Source: Owenia fusiformis
Lineage: Eukaryota > Annelida > Polychaeta > Sabellida > Oweniidae
DNA length: 64,000 nt
NCBI GenBank assembly: GCA_903813345.2
Contig: CAIIXF020000010.1
Coordinates: 30,312,828 to 30,376,827 of the forward strand
Reading direction: 5' to 3'
The notes below the pieces were generated by a model that was not told where the DNA came from, made no database searches, and was given only the letters and a program-made list of their open reading frames with translations. Shown in pieces: positions 43,001 to 54,198 of this stretch (positions are counted from its first letter, which is position 1; every line of letters starts with the position of its first letter). The translations under genes and the position numbers were made by a program.

Positions 43001-46000
43001 AAAATCAAAACGAATTTCTCCATTATAGCCCCCCTTGCAACCGTCCCGAGTCTGCATCTGGTTTTCATGCTTCCGATCCACCTTTGGGGTAGAGAGAATA
43101 GATGTAGATTTGTAATTTGGGGGGGGGTGGCATTAAATGTGTTCTCATACAAACTAAAATAAACCCCAAAAAGCCATATCAAATGACACAAGACCAATGC
43201 CATGTCAAACATCCAAATATAGAACCAATGCCATACCCCCGGGTACCAAATATCCAGAATATAAGACCAAGGCCATTCGAAATATCGAATGCCCCGAGAA
43301 GAAGGCAGATCTTTGAGTAAAATGATCATAAAACAACCTCAAATGAAGGATATGTGTAACAACTAGACCAATGCCCCGGGACCAATGCCGTACCACAATT
43401 GAGGGGTAACATATTTTCCACACCGATTCTTATACCAGAAAATGGAAAAATCTGTCTTAAAATGTGGGTCCATTGGCTTGACATACCAAATGTAAAAAAG
43501 GTACCCCACCTGAGCCGAGTGTGAACCCCCGGGGTGAATGGTGAACACACGGGGCAAGGAATTCTTCGATTTTGATTCAAGTAATTTTTTTTATAAAATT
43601 CATACTCATGTTAATAGCGGACGCCTTGGCCAAATAATCTTTCAAATCATGCACTTTCCAAGTGATTTTGTAGCAAAATTGTGATAATATATGAACCCCT
43701 TGGAATTATTCAAAGACGGACCCCGCCACCCCATCCCCCATTCTTACCTATGCTAAACACTAAGATAAACATATAGAATGGTATCTTACACTTTTTTCTA
43801 AATGTTGATATCCAAAAAACATATCTTTTTGGTTTATCAACACATACCGCTCACAATATAACAAGTATACAGATTGTAACATAGATAAGCGAATTGGGGA
43901 AAATTACAATCCCTTTCATCAAATTATTATAAGATTTAATCTCCAGCTGAGGTGCAATCAAAATGTTGATACACATAATTAGCAGTCAGAAAGATGCTCT
44001 TACCACTGTAGTTTTCAATATTCCCTTTGTTGTAACATCTTATTTCAAAAGAATGGATATTGATGGTTGTATGGAAGTATTTATATCAAACATTCACATT
44101 ATAGTTTACAGTGGAATTCCCTCCATAAATGCAACATATTTACCATTTAAGATTTCATATTGGACTTTCCGCATAATGATAAAATGTTGACGATATAGTT
44201 TTCGATAAAACCCCAGGGTCGTAGCCAGCTTTCAGTCGGGGGGAGGGGTGATGCAATCACCAAAATATTTTAGGTTTTCAGTCGGGGGGTGCGATCGTGA
44301 CATAAATGAGGCAAAAAAGATTTGTTTTGAATTTTTACGAAAATGATGCAACTTCCTTCATACCTGAGCTAGAAGCTTCAAACAAAAAATCAATTTAATG
44401 CTCTTTTCTTCCTCTACCTTATGGTACCTTTTATTGCTTGTAGGAGGGGGTGCGAACCCACCGCTTCTCCTCGTTACGCTTATAAAACCAATAACGTATT
44501 CCCAAGGAATCGACTTTATTAATTTATATGTGAAAAATGAGCTTGCATGTACAAATTGCATCGTATGCAAACCTTCCCCTGACCGACCCGGTCATGTTTA
44601 TGTCTTTTGAATGATGTCTACCCCTTGATGCATGCATCCTTTAATAAGTGGTGTTAAGAATATTGGTGTAGGCCCTGGTGAAGGGATATGTCATAAAGAT
44701 TTCACGTTATCGCGATATACATGTAGCCGCGTCCCCTTTGTCTTTATCCTTCCAAACGCAAACGGCAGATAAGAGGGGTTCTTAGTGATTGATCTGATGC
44801 TTAATAAGCCACTTACAAGATACAGTTTTAAATATTGATATTGTGTAAAGTTTTAACACATAGGCGTAACCAGGGGGGGGGGGTGCGATTCGTGAATGAT
44901 CGCACCCCCCCCCTGCTTAACCAATAGAGAAGGAAGAAGAAATGAGCTTTGAATGGCTTTCATTTGAAACTTCTAGTTCAATTTTGAAGGAATTTGCAAT
45001 GTCTGGTTCACATTTGCTCAAATTCATCGTCCGGCCTCCGGCCGATTGAATATTTTGTTTAAAATTGTTTTCATGTTTGAAAAAACACTCAATCGGCCGG
45101 CCCCCGGCCGATGAATCGGAGCAAATATGACCCAGGCATATGAGGTGCAACATTTTAGATATAGTATTGTTTGAAATCCTGGGAAAATGCACTCCCCCAA
45201 TTTTGCAAATCTGGTCTGCGGTGCTAATGAACCCTCTAATTTGTTTTCGTTTACATGAGCAACTAACAGATATGTTTATTCTCATTCTATCTCAGCTTGA
45301 TTTTAATTAAATTTTACCCCCACCCTTCGAACGTCTTTGTCTCTCTCATTTTTGCAACCCTACATTCAGTTTCTTTTTAAACCAAATCAAGAAATATCCG
45401 TCCACATATCAGATATTAAACCAATAGTTGTTCATTATAAGAACAACCATATATTATATTTATAGATCATAAGCTATTTTTAATTTCAGCTATAAAATTA
45501 GCCCTCTCTCCCCTCCTCTATCTCTAGATACGCAGAGTTTCTAGACCGGCTAAGCACGTCTAAAAATTACTAGAAATTCCACAATTTATACAGTGATATG
45601 GATTTCATGTTTCTATTGAATCCCTTATTTTGAAGTCTAGCTAAATAATCGAGTTTGATTTTAAACGTTTTCGGGGATCCGGGCAGAACTCAGGATATAG
45701 TACTTGAGTACATTTGCATTCAAAATAATTCAAAATTCAAAATTGCAAATATCATGGAAGTTGATTGCAATTATGTTCGATGATCGTCAACATGAAAGAA
45801 CAATATGTCTGAATAATTAGCTATTAAATATCTTTATCAAAACTTTCCTACACTTTTAAATGTTGATCTTGTCAAAGAGTACTCTCCATCTGAGATTCAG
45901 ATGTAGATCGAAAATCAAATTGATTTCAAAGGTATTTATAGATGGTTTACATGAGGGGTTCTGTCCATGGTGTATTCCTTTCATAACAAAGAGTTGTTTT

Positions 46001-49000
46001 GCTTCCGGGGTCCTAAATTATTCAATTTTAAATAGTAACTAATAAGATTAAACAGATCAAAAAGACTCGGGGCACTGCCGTCGCCCCATCATGATCAATA
46101 CAGGTGACAATAAGCGACACATGTTTCAGCGTCATGATAGTAAACCATGACATCTCAAATCTTCCCAGCCCTTGATTTTTGAGATCTTTCATCCCAGCTC
46201 ATATTTCATCTAATTGGGGTCATAAAACTTGTGTAACTGTGCCTGTTGCATCCTCGCTGGAAGGGTATTTTACAAGTATAAATGAAGTACTTTGAAGAAG
46301 GATGTGCCTGTTGTTAAATACATGTACAATGCCTTACTACATTATGTAATGTATTGACATTAAGGTAGATGATTACATGATAACAATCACACTTATTGAC
46401 ATTCATAACTCTTCCCATCTGATATGCTCAGATCACAGAATATGCCTCATTATATCAGAGCATGTTTCAGGCGTTTCAGACCCATAGCCAGGATTTGCCA
46501 AGGGGTGGGTTACTTTTTTAAGAAATTCCAGGGGGAGTTTACTTTTGGCAATGTTAGGTCAAAAATGAGCAAAATAATTTAAAAGGTGCTCAGTATGGGG
46601 TAAAAAATGCAATTTTGGTCACGGAGGGGGGGGGGGGGTCGCTAGAACCAATCTATCCCCCCTGTATTCGGGCCTGCATGTGCTATCTACATATTTGACA
46701 ATTTGATTGACAAGGTTCAAAGTGGACTTTGTTAATCATTCAAACTGTTTTAATATCTAGGAATATGCGTCCAAGTTAAAATCACTCGAAATCAGGGTAG
46801 ATAAACCTAAGAAAAACACATTTCTTGTTTTCATTTGATCTTTAACATGATCCTGTAAAAATGTCAGATTTAACAAAATACATAGGCGATCTCCATCTGC
46901 ACACATCTACTCATTTCGACTAAGCTATTGCCTATACTTACACGCACACGAATACTTTTAAATTAATTTTATTTTGATAATGATTTAAAAAACACAAATT
47001 ATTATTAACACGAAATTAAAATGATTGTTATATTCCAATCCTAGTAAAGTATAATTAAGCGCGACTATAGGGCATAACAACATGTGGCCGGTCTAATTAT
47101 ACTGTTTGTTTTGATAAGGCTGTGCAAAGAGATATCAAAACTCTTGACACGCTCTTTACACGCGAGGTCTTTGCACCTCTTGACACGTCTTGGAATCTCT
47201 AGATACGCGGAGTTCCTAGACTATCTTTGCACGTCTAGAAATTGCTTGGAATTTCACATTTGACGCAGTGACATTTCGACTGTAAAGAAGATGATGATGT
47301 AAAATTTGTTGAAAGAGGGACACCTTTTGAGTGGAGAACATTTTTATTGTAACAACTCAAACGTCTAAATAGAGTTAAACCTGTCTAATTTGAAAGCCAA
47401 TGGAACTGGCTAAGCATTAAGATAAGGTGTCCACATTTCAAAGTGATACGTGTTTGTGAATGAAACATCTGTTTGTCCTGTGATAATAACACATACCAAC
47501 TGCCAAAAAACATGAAGAAAATTCATAACTATACATTCCCACTTAGTCTTCATTTGCTACCAAATATTGTCTATTCATTTCACCCTTACCCTACACCCTT
47601 GGTTATGTGATATACATACCTTTTCTTTGTAACGTCTATCATAGTAGTCAAGTTCAGATTCCCCAGGACGCCTCATCTGAGACATTCTCTCCGCCATCTC
47701 CTTGTCAGTACCTTCTATATCATACTCATAATCTGAAATCAATTGAGTGAAAAATTCTTTTAAAATCATGCAGTTTTCACCATTCTGAACACTTTTTCAA
47801 GTGATTTTGGGCCAAAGCTGTCAAATGAGTATCCACCAGGAATCCTTTTAAAATTGAACCCCCTGGCAAAAGCTGGCTATGAGCCTATTGGTATTGATTC
47901 ACTAACAGAATCTAATCCATAGAATGAGAGTGAATGTTAATCAATCTGGCAGTATTCATACCCAATTGAGAGGTCGTCTATCACAGACATATTCTTAGAT
48001 AAAGCTTACCATACTATACAATGAATAGGGACACAGAGAGGTGCCTTTGGATTGAATATACCATCAACTTTTGAGACAACCCCAAAAGTCGAAACATCCA
48101 GCATCAATTTCAAAAGTTCATGTCACAACTGATGAAGGCAAGACAAAATCTTTTATAGTAACTTTTATCTAAAATATGTCTGTAACATATGAACTTTCAA
48201 TGCATAATCAGATGTGAAAATTGAATTTGAATATTTCAAACAGTAAAATGGTCTTGGATCAAGGACAAAATCAATATAGTAGAACCTGCAAAATGGAACA
48301 CCTCTGTCAGCGGAACACCTCACAAGTGGAACACTTTTTGAAAGTCCCATTTTAAAAACCCTCTGTAAGTGGAACACCTTCAAACTTGAATGGTGAACGT
48401 CCCATATTGAAAAATTAACCTGCTAAGTGGAACAGTCAATTTTCCATGAATTTCAATATTGATACTTATGTAAACAGAATTGACCTCCTACAGTGATATC
48501 TGCGTATGAAAACAGGTAATAACGTGGTAGTTGGCAAATCTTTTAACGTATTACCATTTAGCAAATTAGATTGACCTCCTGTAGAGATCAACATGTGATG
48601 TTACCACAAATTAATCATATCAGTAAATTAAGATTTCAATACAAATGAATTATGAGCAGGAAGAACAAGTCTTTAAAACTTAATCGCCAAATCTTTGTGC
48701 CTGAAACTGGCAGACTGAGGAGGATTAAGAATGTCAGAAATCATTTTTGGCGGAAAGACGAGGATTAAGATGTTAGAAAACATTTTTGGCAGAATTGGGA
48801 GGATTAAGAATGTCAGATACCTTTTTTAAACAAACAAATGAATTATAAATGGATTATTGCTACCCTGCAATGAAGGGAGAATCATATTTCCAGTGATACC
48901 CGATTGTGTTCCGACCTTCAGAATTACGCTCTCGGAACGGAACAAGGAACAAAATAAAGAATTTTGGTTCCACCTACCTGGTTTGTCTATTTTCCCACTG

Positions 49001-52000
49001 GCTGTGAAGGGTCTATGTCCTAACAAGCAAGCAAGCAAAACAACCTAACAAGCAAGCTTAATATCCTAAAAACAAGCAAGTGTACTAAAAGACAAGAAAT
49101 CTATAAGTATCTTTATAAAGTAAAACATTCAAATGATAGAAATAGAATACAGTAGCTAAGAACATAAATCTCAATCCTGTTTAACCTGAAATAAAAATTA
49201 TAAAAAAACATAAAAAACAACAAAATATATTTAGCTTTTAATTTTAGTTTTTAATGATGGATAGGGCAAAGGAACCATCTCAATATATCAAAAAATCACT
49301 CAAGAAAATATTATGAATTGTGTTTGGGCAGAAGAAATGCTAATTTTTAAAAGTGAGCAATTTCAACTTGGGAATTAAATCTATGATAAATAATCCATAC
49401 CAATGTATAAATGAAATGAAGTGGTAGGGAGGGGGTGGGTCTATCTAAAATACAATTCATTAGATTTTGAGACAGCGTCAAAATTTTGACCTGGTCCCTC
49501 AATTATGAAAACATGATACCAGAAAGGACAATGATATGTGCCTTGTGACCCCTCCACCCTAAGCACCTCCCCTATGTGAGGTGTGTAGTCAAGTAGTGGG
49601 GGGGGGGGGGTTCACAGGGGCTTGTAGATTAGACTATGTGAGTCATTCCTACTATTCAAATCATATGAATAACTAAAGAATAAGATTCGAAGCAAAATGA
49701 AAATTAAGTGTAAAACTAAAAATTATCTGCTGTACTGTAACTATAGAAGACTCATTTTCCACTATAAAGAAAAAAGTATGAAGTGAAATGAAATCCAATT
49801 ATTTAATCCAATTTAAATTAATTTTCTAAATACCCATAACCTTTAGAATGAAAAAAGCATAAGCTTGCTGATATACCTACATCAAGAAGCATAATATCAA
49901 TACATAAATTGTCCGTCTGCTCATTACATGTTTATTTTACAATTTTGCTCTCTAAAATTTGAAAGAGGCATAAAATTTTCAAACATTTCTATGCACTTTT
50001 GAGTGGGAAGTACATGACTGTTAATTTTATTCCTTGCTAATTCCACTCTTTTCCACTTTATTCTGTATTTCCAAACAAGACCATCAATCATATAGTTTCA
50101 GTACTGTTTTTATTTAAGACAAAAATCTCAAATTTACTCATTGTACCTTAAATAAAAACATGAGCAAAAGGAAATTACGCCTTGAAATTGTGCTGTTCGA
50201 TTTCACCACAAAATGTGCTGTTCAATTTTAATACCTGGTAATGCAGGATTCTTTCCTTTCATGGCAATTTTGTGTGCTCTGATAGATTGGACATTGGCTT
50301 TCAGGAATGCATTGTCATCTGATGTTATAGCTTGGTCTAGCCACTCCTCAGAGGGGGCACCTGTAATACACAAATTATATAAAGATACCATATTCTCTCT
50401 CGAGAGCGCATGACCCAATAGAATGCACCTGCAAGTTTTATGATGAATACGGTCTCAGAAAAATTGAAAATTGACCAGCAATTTTTTTACTCCTTTTCCA
50501 GCAGGAAAAATCTTAAGCTAAATTACATTTGATAAACTGATAAAAAGAAAGTAATTTTGGAGCCATCGATTTATAGAAGAACTAAAATGTTTGAAACAAG
50601 ATTTTCACCTATAATCGGCAACATAAATTTTTGTATGTGTGGTCTTTTGAGTTTCTCACATTTGACTATTTTCAATGTTAATTTTGAGAAGGCACTGTGC
50701 ATTTTTTAGAGAAAATAAGGTATTTAAAATTCACTATTTTTGGGATAGATTTTACCAAATGAAACATTTTTTGATTTTGATATATCTATTATGTAACTCA
50801 AAGAACAAAGACATGTCTGAAATAAAAAAAATTAAGAAATAATAAAAAAAAAGTGAAGACATACCCAGTGGATACTTGTCTTAGCTAATTTTTTTATTAG
50901 TTCTTTGTATTCTACATCTTCATCGTTTTTGCCTTTACCTTTCCCGCTCGGATCCAACCTCATATAGCCATCAGCCAATGAGGAGAATCCAGTAATGCCA
51001 CCCATTGCCTGATATGGTGTTGCCATGCCAACAGGATGCCCTCGTTTCTCACGCTCCTCCTTTGTCTCTACGATTGTTTTGTGACTATAGGTGGGGTTAC
51101 CGCAGCCACACGTGAATGAGCTGTAGAACCCATCACACATACAGGATACAGCTGAAAGGAATGTTATACCTCTTCAAAAAATGTAAATGAGAAAAATGTA
51201 CCTCCACAGTCTGCAGTGTAACTCAAATAATTTTTTTTTCATGCATCATCAACAATGTATAAAACAAAGCATAAAATGTAAAATATCACCACCTGCCATT
51301 TGCTACAGATGCTGAATACCAAACATCAACTGTCAAACACCAACCACCAAATACCATCGATAAAAAAGTTGGAGACTTTAACAATGACACCGCTTCTGGT
51401 GGTGACATAATCAAACTTTACTTCATGTTTTCCTTACCCTTTCTACACTTGTTCGGTTTCCCAGCTAAATGCTCATCAGCGAAGTGTTTACAGCGACATC
51501 TTATTGGCTGTGAACCATTTAACGGGACATAATGGTAGCCTACACATTTACAGCCTTTCACCTTGCATGGTAGATGAAGAGGACGTTGCAAAGGAACAGA
51601 CTCAAAGTCAGTTTTATGTTGTTTATATCTGAAAATGAAACACAAAGATTACTCTTTTTTTTGGTAAAGCCCCATGGGAATTTATTAGAGCAATGATTTG
51701 AATTTAATTTTTGCTTAAATTTAATTATGTTTGTATTTTACAATATTAAATATTATTTCTTATATCACTTTTATAGAACTGACGTCTCTTATCCTTTGAA
51801 AAGTCCCATGAGCATTTGTTAGGGCAAAATTAATATTTAGCTTTTGGTTAAATTAAATACTGTATGTGTTTTACAATATCAAGAATTATTTCCTATATCA
51901 CGTTTGAAGGAGTAATTTTTCTCTTATCCTTTGTATGGCCCCATAAGCATTTATCAGAGCAGCACATATTCACTCACTTTTTCTGCAAGCTGTGGGCAAA

Positions 52001-54198
52001 ATACAATAACCTTCTCTAAACCAGGAATTGAATTTTGAATCAGTTGAACAAAAAGTACATGCTAAACCACATTAGTTATTTGGTAAACTGATCATGAGTT
52101 AAACCTACCTATGGGTACAGAAACAGGGAGTTTCAGGTCCAATCATTTTGCAGTCCATACCATCAGGGTTTGACCAACTTGTAAAAAGCCTGTTTTTCAT
52201 CCTCTGAAAATATTTTGATGTTCATATCAAATTTATAATCATTTTTTTAACATAAGTAATGCAAGAAGAACAGGGCAATAACATGCAAAATGTCACTAAA
52301 TGCCATTTGTTACAAACACCAACCATCAAACACTGACGAACGCAAAACACCAACTGCCAAACACCATTCACAAAAAGTTGGAGACAACAATATGTCACTA
52401 CTTGTGATGGTGACATAAAAATAAATATTTTCATGTCAATCTAAATTTTACTTGGCACTCATATCCAATGTTAATTCTGTAAACACTAAAATTTGATTTG
52501 TAATGTACTGTCTGAAATAGAAGATATGCTATATAACATTATACTCTGGTTGATGATTGGAAAAAATTATTAGATAATAAATAAATAAATAAATAAATAA
52601 AGTCAGTTTCTCCATATGCAGGGATACATTCTAGCCTTACCAAAATACCTCTATTCTATATGTTTTTATTATGAGTATATACTCACCATAGGTAGGACCT
52701 TCTTTTTGTAATTATCATATTCTTCTTGGGTGAAGGTTTTGCCTCCATCGTCATCCCCAACAATTCTACAACACATAAACGATGACATCATTATCCCATT
52801 TAATTCTACAACAATACAATTCTACAACACATGAACAATGACATCATTATCCCATATAATTCTACAACAAATAAACAATGACATCATTATTTCATACAAT
52901 TAAACAACACATAAACAATGACATCATTATCCCATACAATTCTACAACACATAAACAATGACATCATTATTCCATATAATTATACAACACATAAACAATG
53001 ACAACATAATCCCTTACAATTTTGCTTCACATATTAAACAATTATTTAGCATCATCATTTTAAACAATTCTACAACAGAATAGCTTTACTGCACAGTGGC
53101 TGACACAAAGTTTTAGATAAGGTTCTTAACTTCTCAAATTGCATTCACAAACCAAAGTTTTATAAGATGCAATGATTAAAAGAGGATCTTTACCAATGGA
53201 GATTATCATAATCATATTTTTGGGCAGAAAACTTTTTGAATAGAGGAGACATCAGGTGAATGACTCCTTTTGAACCACAAAATCTGGTATGGGCGTATAT
53301 ATCACTAAGAATTCCCTAAATCAACAAGCTCTATAGACGTCATTCATCGAACCTATTGTGCTATTGTTGGGTCACCTATAATAGCACATAAAAGATCAGT
53401 TAAAAACAAATACCATCTTGTTGGCATTTCTGTACATGCAAGATATACTTTTAAGAAGGAGATATATTTATCTTGTTTTAGGTGCAAAATTCTCATTTGT
53501 ATGAAATTCTAATTTTGTGTAATCTGATTGTTAAGAGAAGGTCCAAAAATGGGTAAACATCCCATTTCCATAATTATGGTAATTGAATTTTTAAAGGGGC
53601 GGTTGAATTTTTAAATTGTCAACTTGTTATGGTGATAATAAATGGGAAAGTATCAGCAGCATCATATTAATCTTATATTTCTGCAGCTTCATTCTTCTGA
53701 AACTTTCCCATGTAATTTCTTGACATCTCGATCGTGCATTGCAACATCATAAATCATATGTCATAATGTAATCGTTTTTCTGTCACATACATGTAACAGA
53801 TGGATACTTAAATGGAAGTAAGATTACGACAAGGGTTGATTTCAGTTCCACGAAGTCTGTATATGATGGACATCAGATTATGACTTGGAGCATGACCTCC
53901 TGACAGGTTAATTAATGAAGATTATAGACACAATACTAATACGAGTGTTTCTATTATTATCATCCTACAATATATCAAATGAAGGCATTGCACAGTTACT
54001 CTTCTTAACAATGCAACAAGTGTTAAAGTAATCATAACATTAGATCTACAGTTGCATTGAATCGATTTCCAATTTTGATTTGGCCATTTTGGTTGCCTTA
54101 GTAATTAAGTAAACTAACCTTCTATACTCCAAATATGCATCAACAGATGCGCCTGCATTGGGCTCTGTGAACTTTAGATGGTACTGTCGATCGCCCAT
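39920..54198 (-). CDS. FAM221A-like protein, eight coding exons
   Basis: Complete gene model, 358 residues, all junctions GT-AG with matching phase. Exons: 54198-54119, 52765-52687, 52203-52109, 51628-51438, 51151-50939, 50360-50235, 47732-47620, 40099-39920. The peptide begins MGDRQYHLKFTEPNAGAS and has AYLEYRR, then NRLFTSW and GMDCK, CFCTHRYKQHKTDFESVP, a Cys-rich core (CKVKGCKC, VPLNGSQPIRCRCKHFADEH), SSFTCGCGNPTYSHKTIVET, AMGGITGFSSLADGYMRLD, and near the end DYYDRRYKEK. This order is that of vertebrate FAM221A, a Cys-rich protein of unknown function; the Cys pairs suggest metal binding. It is longer than human FAM221A (about 300 residues) through a basic, disordered tail ending GKGMSWEIN. 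Intron 7 is 7.5 kb. It is divergent from the ABC gene at 57.2 kb. Confidence 0.9.
40100..40255 (-). repeat. 31-bp tandem array beginning at the exon 8 acceptor
   Basis: Five units start at 40100, 40131, 40166, 40197 and 40228 (31-35 bp). Read on the minus strand each is a pyrimidine-rich tract ending (C)TTCTTCCAG or a variant. The first unit's CAG is the real exon 8 splice site. Units 1, 2, 3 and 5 keep the AG; unit 4 has lost it. Confidence 0.8.
40256..41090. other. Intron 7 sequence, no gene seen
   Basis: Two GCGCATGC words at 40512 and 40566 form an inverted pair (AAGGCGCATGCGCAAA / CTGCGCATGCGTGAAG). Otherwise unremarkable non-coding sequence. Confidence 0.3.
41091..41300. repeat. CTTGACACG/TTTACACG motif cluster
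   Basis: CTTGACACG, CTTTACACG and CTTGGCACA words occur about twelve times in both orientations. The first pair (CTTGACACGTCTAGAAACTG with GGGTTTCTAGACGTGCCAA) folds as a hairpin. The same word set recurs at 47140-47265 and, weakly, at 45525-45590. Confidence 0.6.
41301..43100. other. Intron 7 sequence, no gene seen
   Basis: Holds C and G homopolymer tracts (42060-42071, 42319-42335, 42663-42681) and AT-rich sequence. Open frames here (for example 41515-41700) show no protein-like signal. Confidence 0.35.
43190..43400. repeat. Dispersed GACCAATGCC words
   Basis: (A)GACCAATGCC or ACCAATGCC appears five or six times in 210 bp, unevenly spaced, mixed with AT-rich spacer. Probably a decayed short tandem repeat. 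Confidence 0.45.
44216..44310. repeat. GTAGCCAG-type MITE fragment
   Basis: Begins GGTCGTAGCCAGCTTTCAGT with G-rich tracts, similar to the MITE at 55267-55434. TTTTCAGTCGGGGGG occurs twice within it. The right end is unclear. Confidence 0.45.
45001..45139. repeat. GC-rich hairpin of ~49-bp arms
   Basis: Arms 45001-45049 and 45089-45139 are inverted copies (ATTTGCTC, ATTCATCG, CCGGCCTCCGGCCGATTGA) with a 39-bp AT-rich loop. Each arm also contains a small GGCCGG palindrome. It lies inside intron 7 of the FAM221A-like gene. Confidence 0.8.
46478..46676. mobile_element. GTAGCCAG-type MITE copy
   Basis: Starts GACCCATAGCCAGGATTTGC and ends TATTCGGGCCTG with a G tract near the right end. Weak terminal inverted repeats; same family as 55267-55434. 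Confidence 0.55.
47140..47265. repeat. Second CTTGACACG motif cluster
   Basis: CTCTTGACACGCTCTTTACA, CCTCTTGACACGTCTTGGAA and TTGCACGTCTAGAAATTG repeat the words of 41091-41300. The two clusters could be ends of one large element, but 6 kb apart this is not shown. Confidence 0.45.
47620..47732 (-). CDS. FAM221A-like exon 7
   Basis: Acceptor GATTTCAG, donor GTATGT. Encodes YEYDIEGTDKEMAERMSQMR, then RPGESELDYYDRRYKEK. A truncated MITE reaches to within about 15 bases of the acceptor. Confidence 0.88.
47747..47886. mobile_element. Truncated GTAGCCAG-type MITE at the exon 7 acceptor
   Basis: AAATCATGCAGTTTTCACCATTCTGA through AAGCTGGCTATGAGCC matches the inner and right part of the MITE at 55267-55434. 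The homology reaches about 15 bases from the exon 7 boundary (47732), so part of the splice-acceptor context is transposon-derived. Confidence 0.65.
48280..48440. repeat. Degenerate GTGGAACACCT repeat
   Basis: AATGGAACACCTCTGT, GCGGAACACCTCA, AGTGGAACACTTT, AGTGGAACACCTT and AGTGGAACAGTC occur in 150 bp, a decayed tandem repeat. It resembles the word repeated past the Toll-like receptor (12056-12205). Confidence 0.5.
48705..48825. repeat. ~43-bp tandem repeat, three units
   Basis: GGCAGA..GAGGATTAAGA..GTCAGAAAtCATTTTT recurs three times (near 48708, 48750 and 48788). Intronic, non-coding. Confidence 0.7.
49928..50068 (-). repeat. 135-bp dispersed repeat copy
   Basis: Inverted copy of the element at 59372-59512 (TCTCTAAAATTTGAA..TTTCTATGCACTTTTGAGTG..ATTCCTTGCTAATTCCACTC). 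It lies in FAM221A-like intron 6, close to exon 6. Confidence 0.65.
50235..50360 (-). CDS. FAM221A-like exon 6
   Basis: Acceptor ATTACAG, donor GTATTA. Encodes APSEEWLDQAITSDDNAFLK, then ANVQSIRAHKIAMKGKNPAL. Confidence 0.88.
50939..51151 (-). CDS. FAM221A-like exon 5
   Basis: Acceptor TTTCAG, donor GTAAAG at 50938, chosen because its phase fits exon 6 and gives the conserved junction MRLDPSGKG-APSEEWLD. The frame stays open past this donor for 24 more codons to a second GT at 50864 (after CACTGG); using that site would put exon 6 out of frame. Confidence 0.85.
51272..51412. repeat. 165-bp dispersed repeat copy
   Basis: Shares CTGCCATTTGCTACAGATGC, CAAACACCAACCACCAAATA and AAAAAAGTTGGAGAC with the copies at 52258 and 56588 (inverted) and 35056. 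Ends with short inverted words (AAATGTNAC, GGTGACATAA). In FAM221A-like intron 4. Confidence 0.7.
51438..51628 (-). CDS. FAM221A-like exon 4
   Basis: Acceptor TTTTCAG, donor GTAAGG. Encodes the Cys-rich core: YKQHKTDFESVPLQRP, CKVKGCKCVGYHYVPLNGSQ, then RCRCKHFADEHLAGKPNKCR. Confidence 0.92.
52109..52203 (-). CDS. FAM221A-like exon 3
   Basis: Acceptor TTTTCAG, donor GTAGGT. Encodes RMKNRLFTSWSNPDGMDCKM, then IGPETPCFCTH, a conserved FAM221 segment. Confidence 0.9.
52258..52432. repeat. 165-bp dispersed repeat copy (uninterrupted)
   Basis: Contains AAAATGTCACTAAATGCCAT, CACAAAAAGTTGGAGACAAC and ATATGTCACTACTTGTGATG without interruption, so it shows the empty site for the mariner-type insertion at 35187-36753. 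In FAM221A-like intron 2. Confidence 0.75.
52577..52601. repeat. AAAT microsatellite
   Basis: Five to six copies of AAAT/AATA just upstream (plus-strand sense) of exon 2. Confidence 0.8.
52687..52765 (-). CDS. FAM221A-like exon 2
   Basis: Acceptor GTTGTAG, donor GTGAGT. Encodes IVGDDDGGKTFTQEEYDNYK and KKVLPM. Its acceptor is the first member of a tandem array that fills the adjoining intron (52761-53035). Confidence 0.9.
52761..53035 (-). repeat. ~40-bp tandem array beginning at the exon 2 acceptor
   Basis: Six to seven units of AATTCTACAACACATAAACA followed by ATGACATCATTATCCCATA. On the minus strand each unit ends GTTTATGTGTTGTAG and then AATT, the same as the real exon 2 junction at 52766/52765. 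Several units keep the TTGTAG; two have lost it by substitution. Confidence 0.85.
53036..54118. other. FAM221A-like intron 1, no further gene seen
   Basis: Non-coding sequence outside the array. No open frame or inverted-repeat element recognised. Confidence 0.35.
54119..54198 (-). CDS. FAM221A-like exon 1
   Basis: Start ATG 54196-54198, donor GTTAGT after AGAAG; ends with two bases of a codon. Encodes MGDRQYHLKFTEPNAGASVD, then AYLEYR. No other in-frame ATG is nearby upstream. Confidence 0.88.

Noticed and set aside
42967-43580. Overlapping minus-strand frames of 64-120 codons
   Set aside because: Several frames are open at once over the GACCAATGCC repeat region, which is typical of repeats and not of a gene.
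44917-45285. Minus-strand frame of 122 codons
   Set aside because: It runs through the GC-rich hairpin and shows no motif; openness is likely incidental.
50832-51140. Minus-strand frame read as one exon to its stop
   Set aside because: The conserved junction with exon 6 requires the donor at 50938; the rest is kept only as a possible alternative donor.
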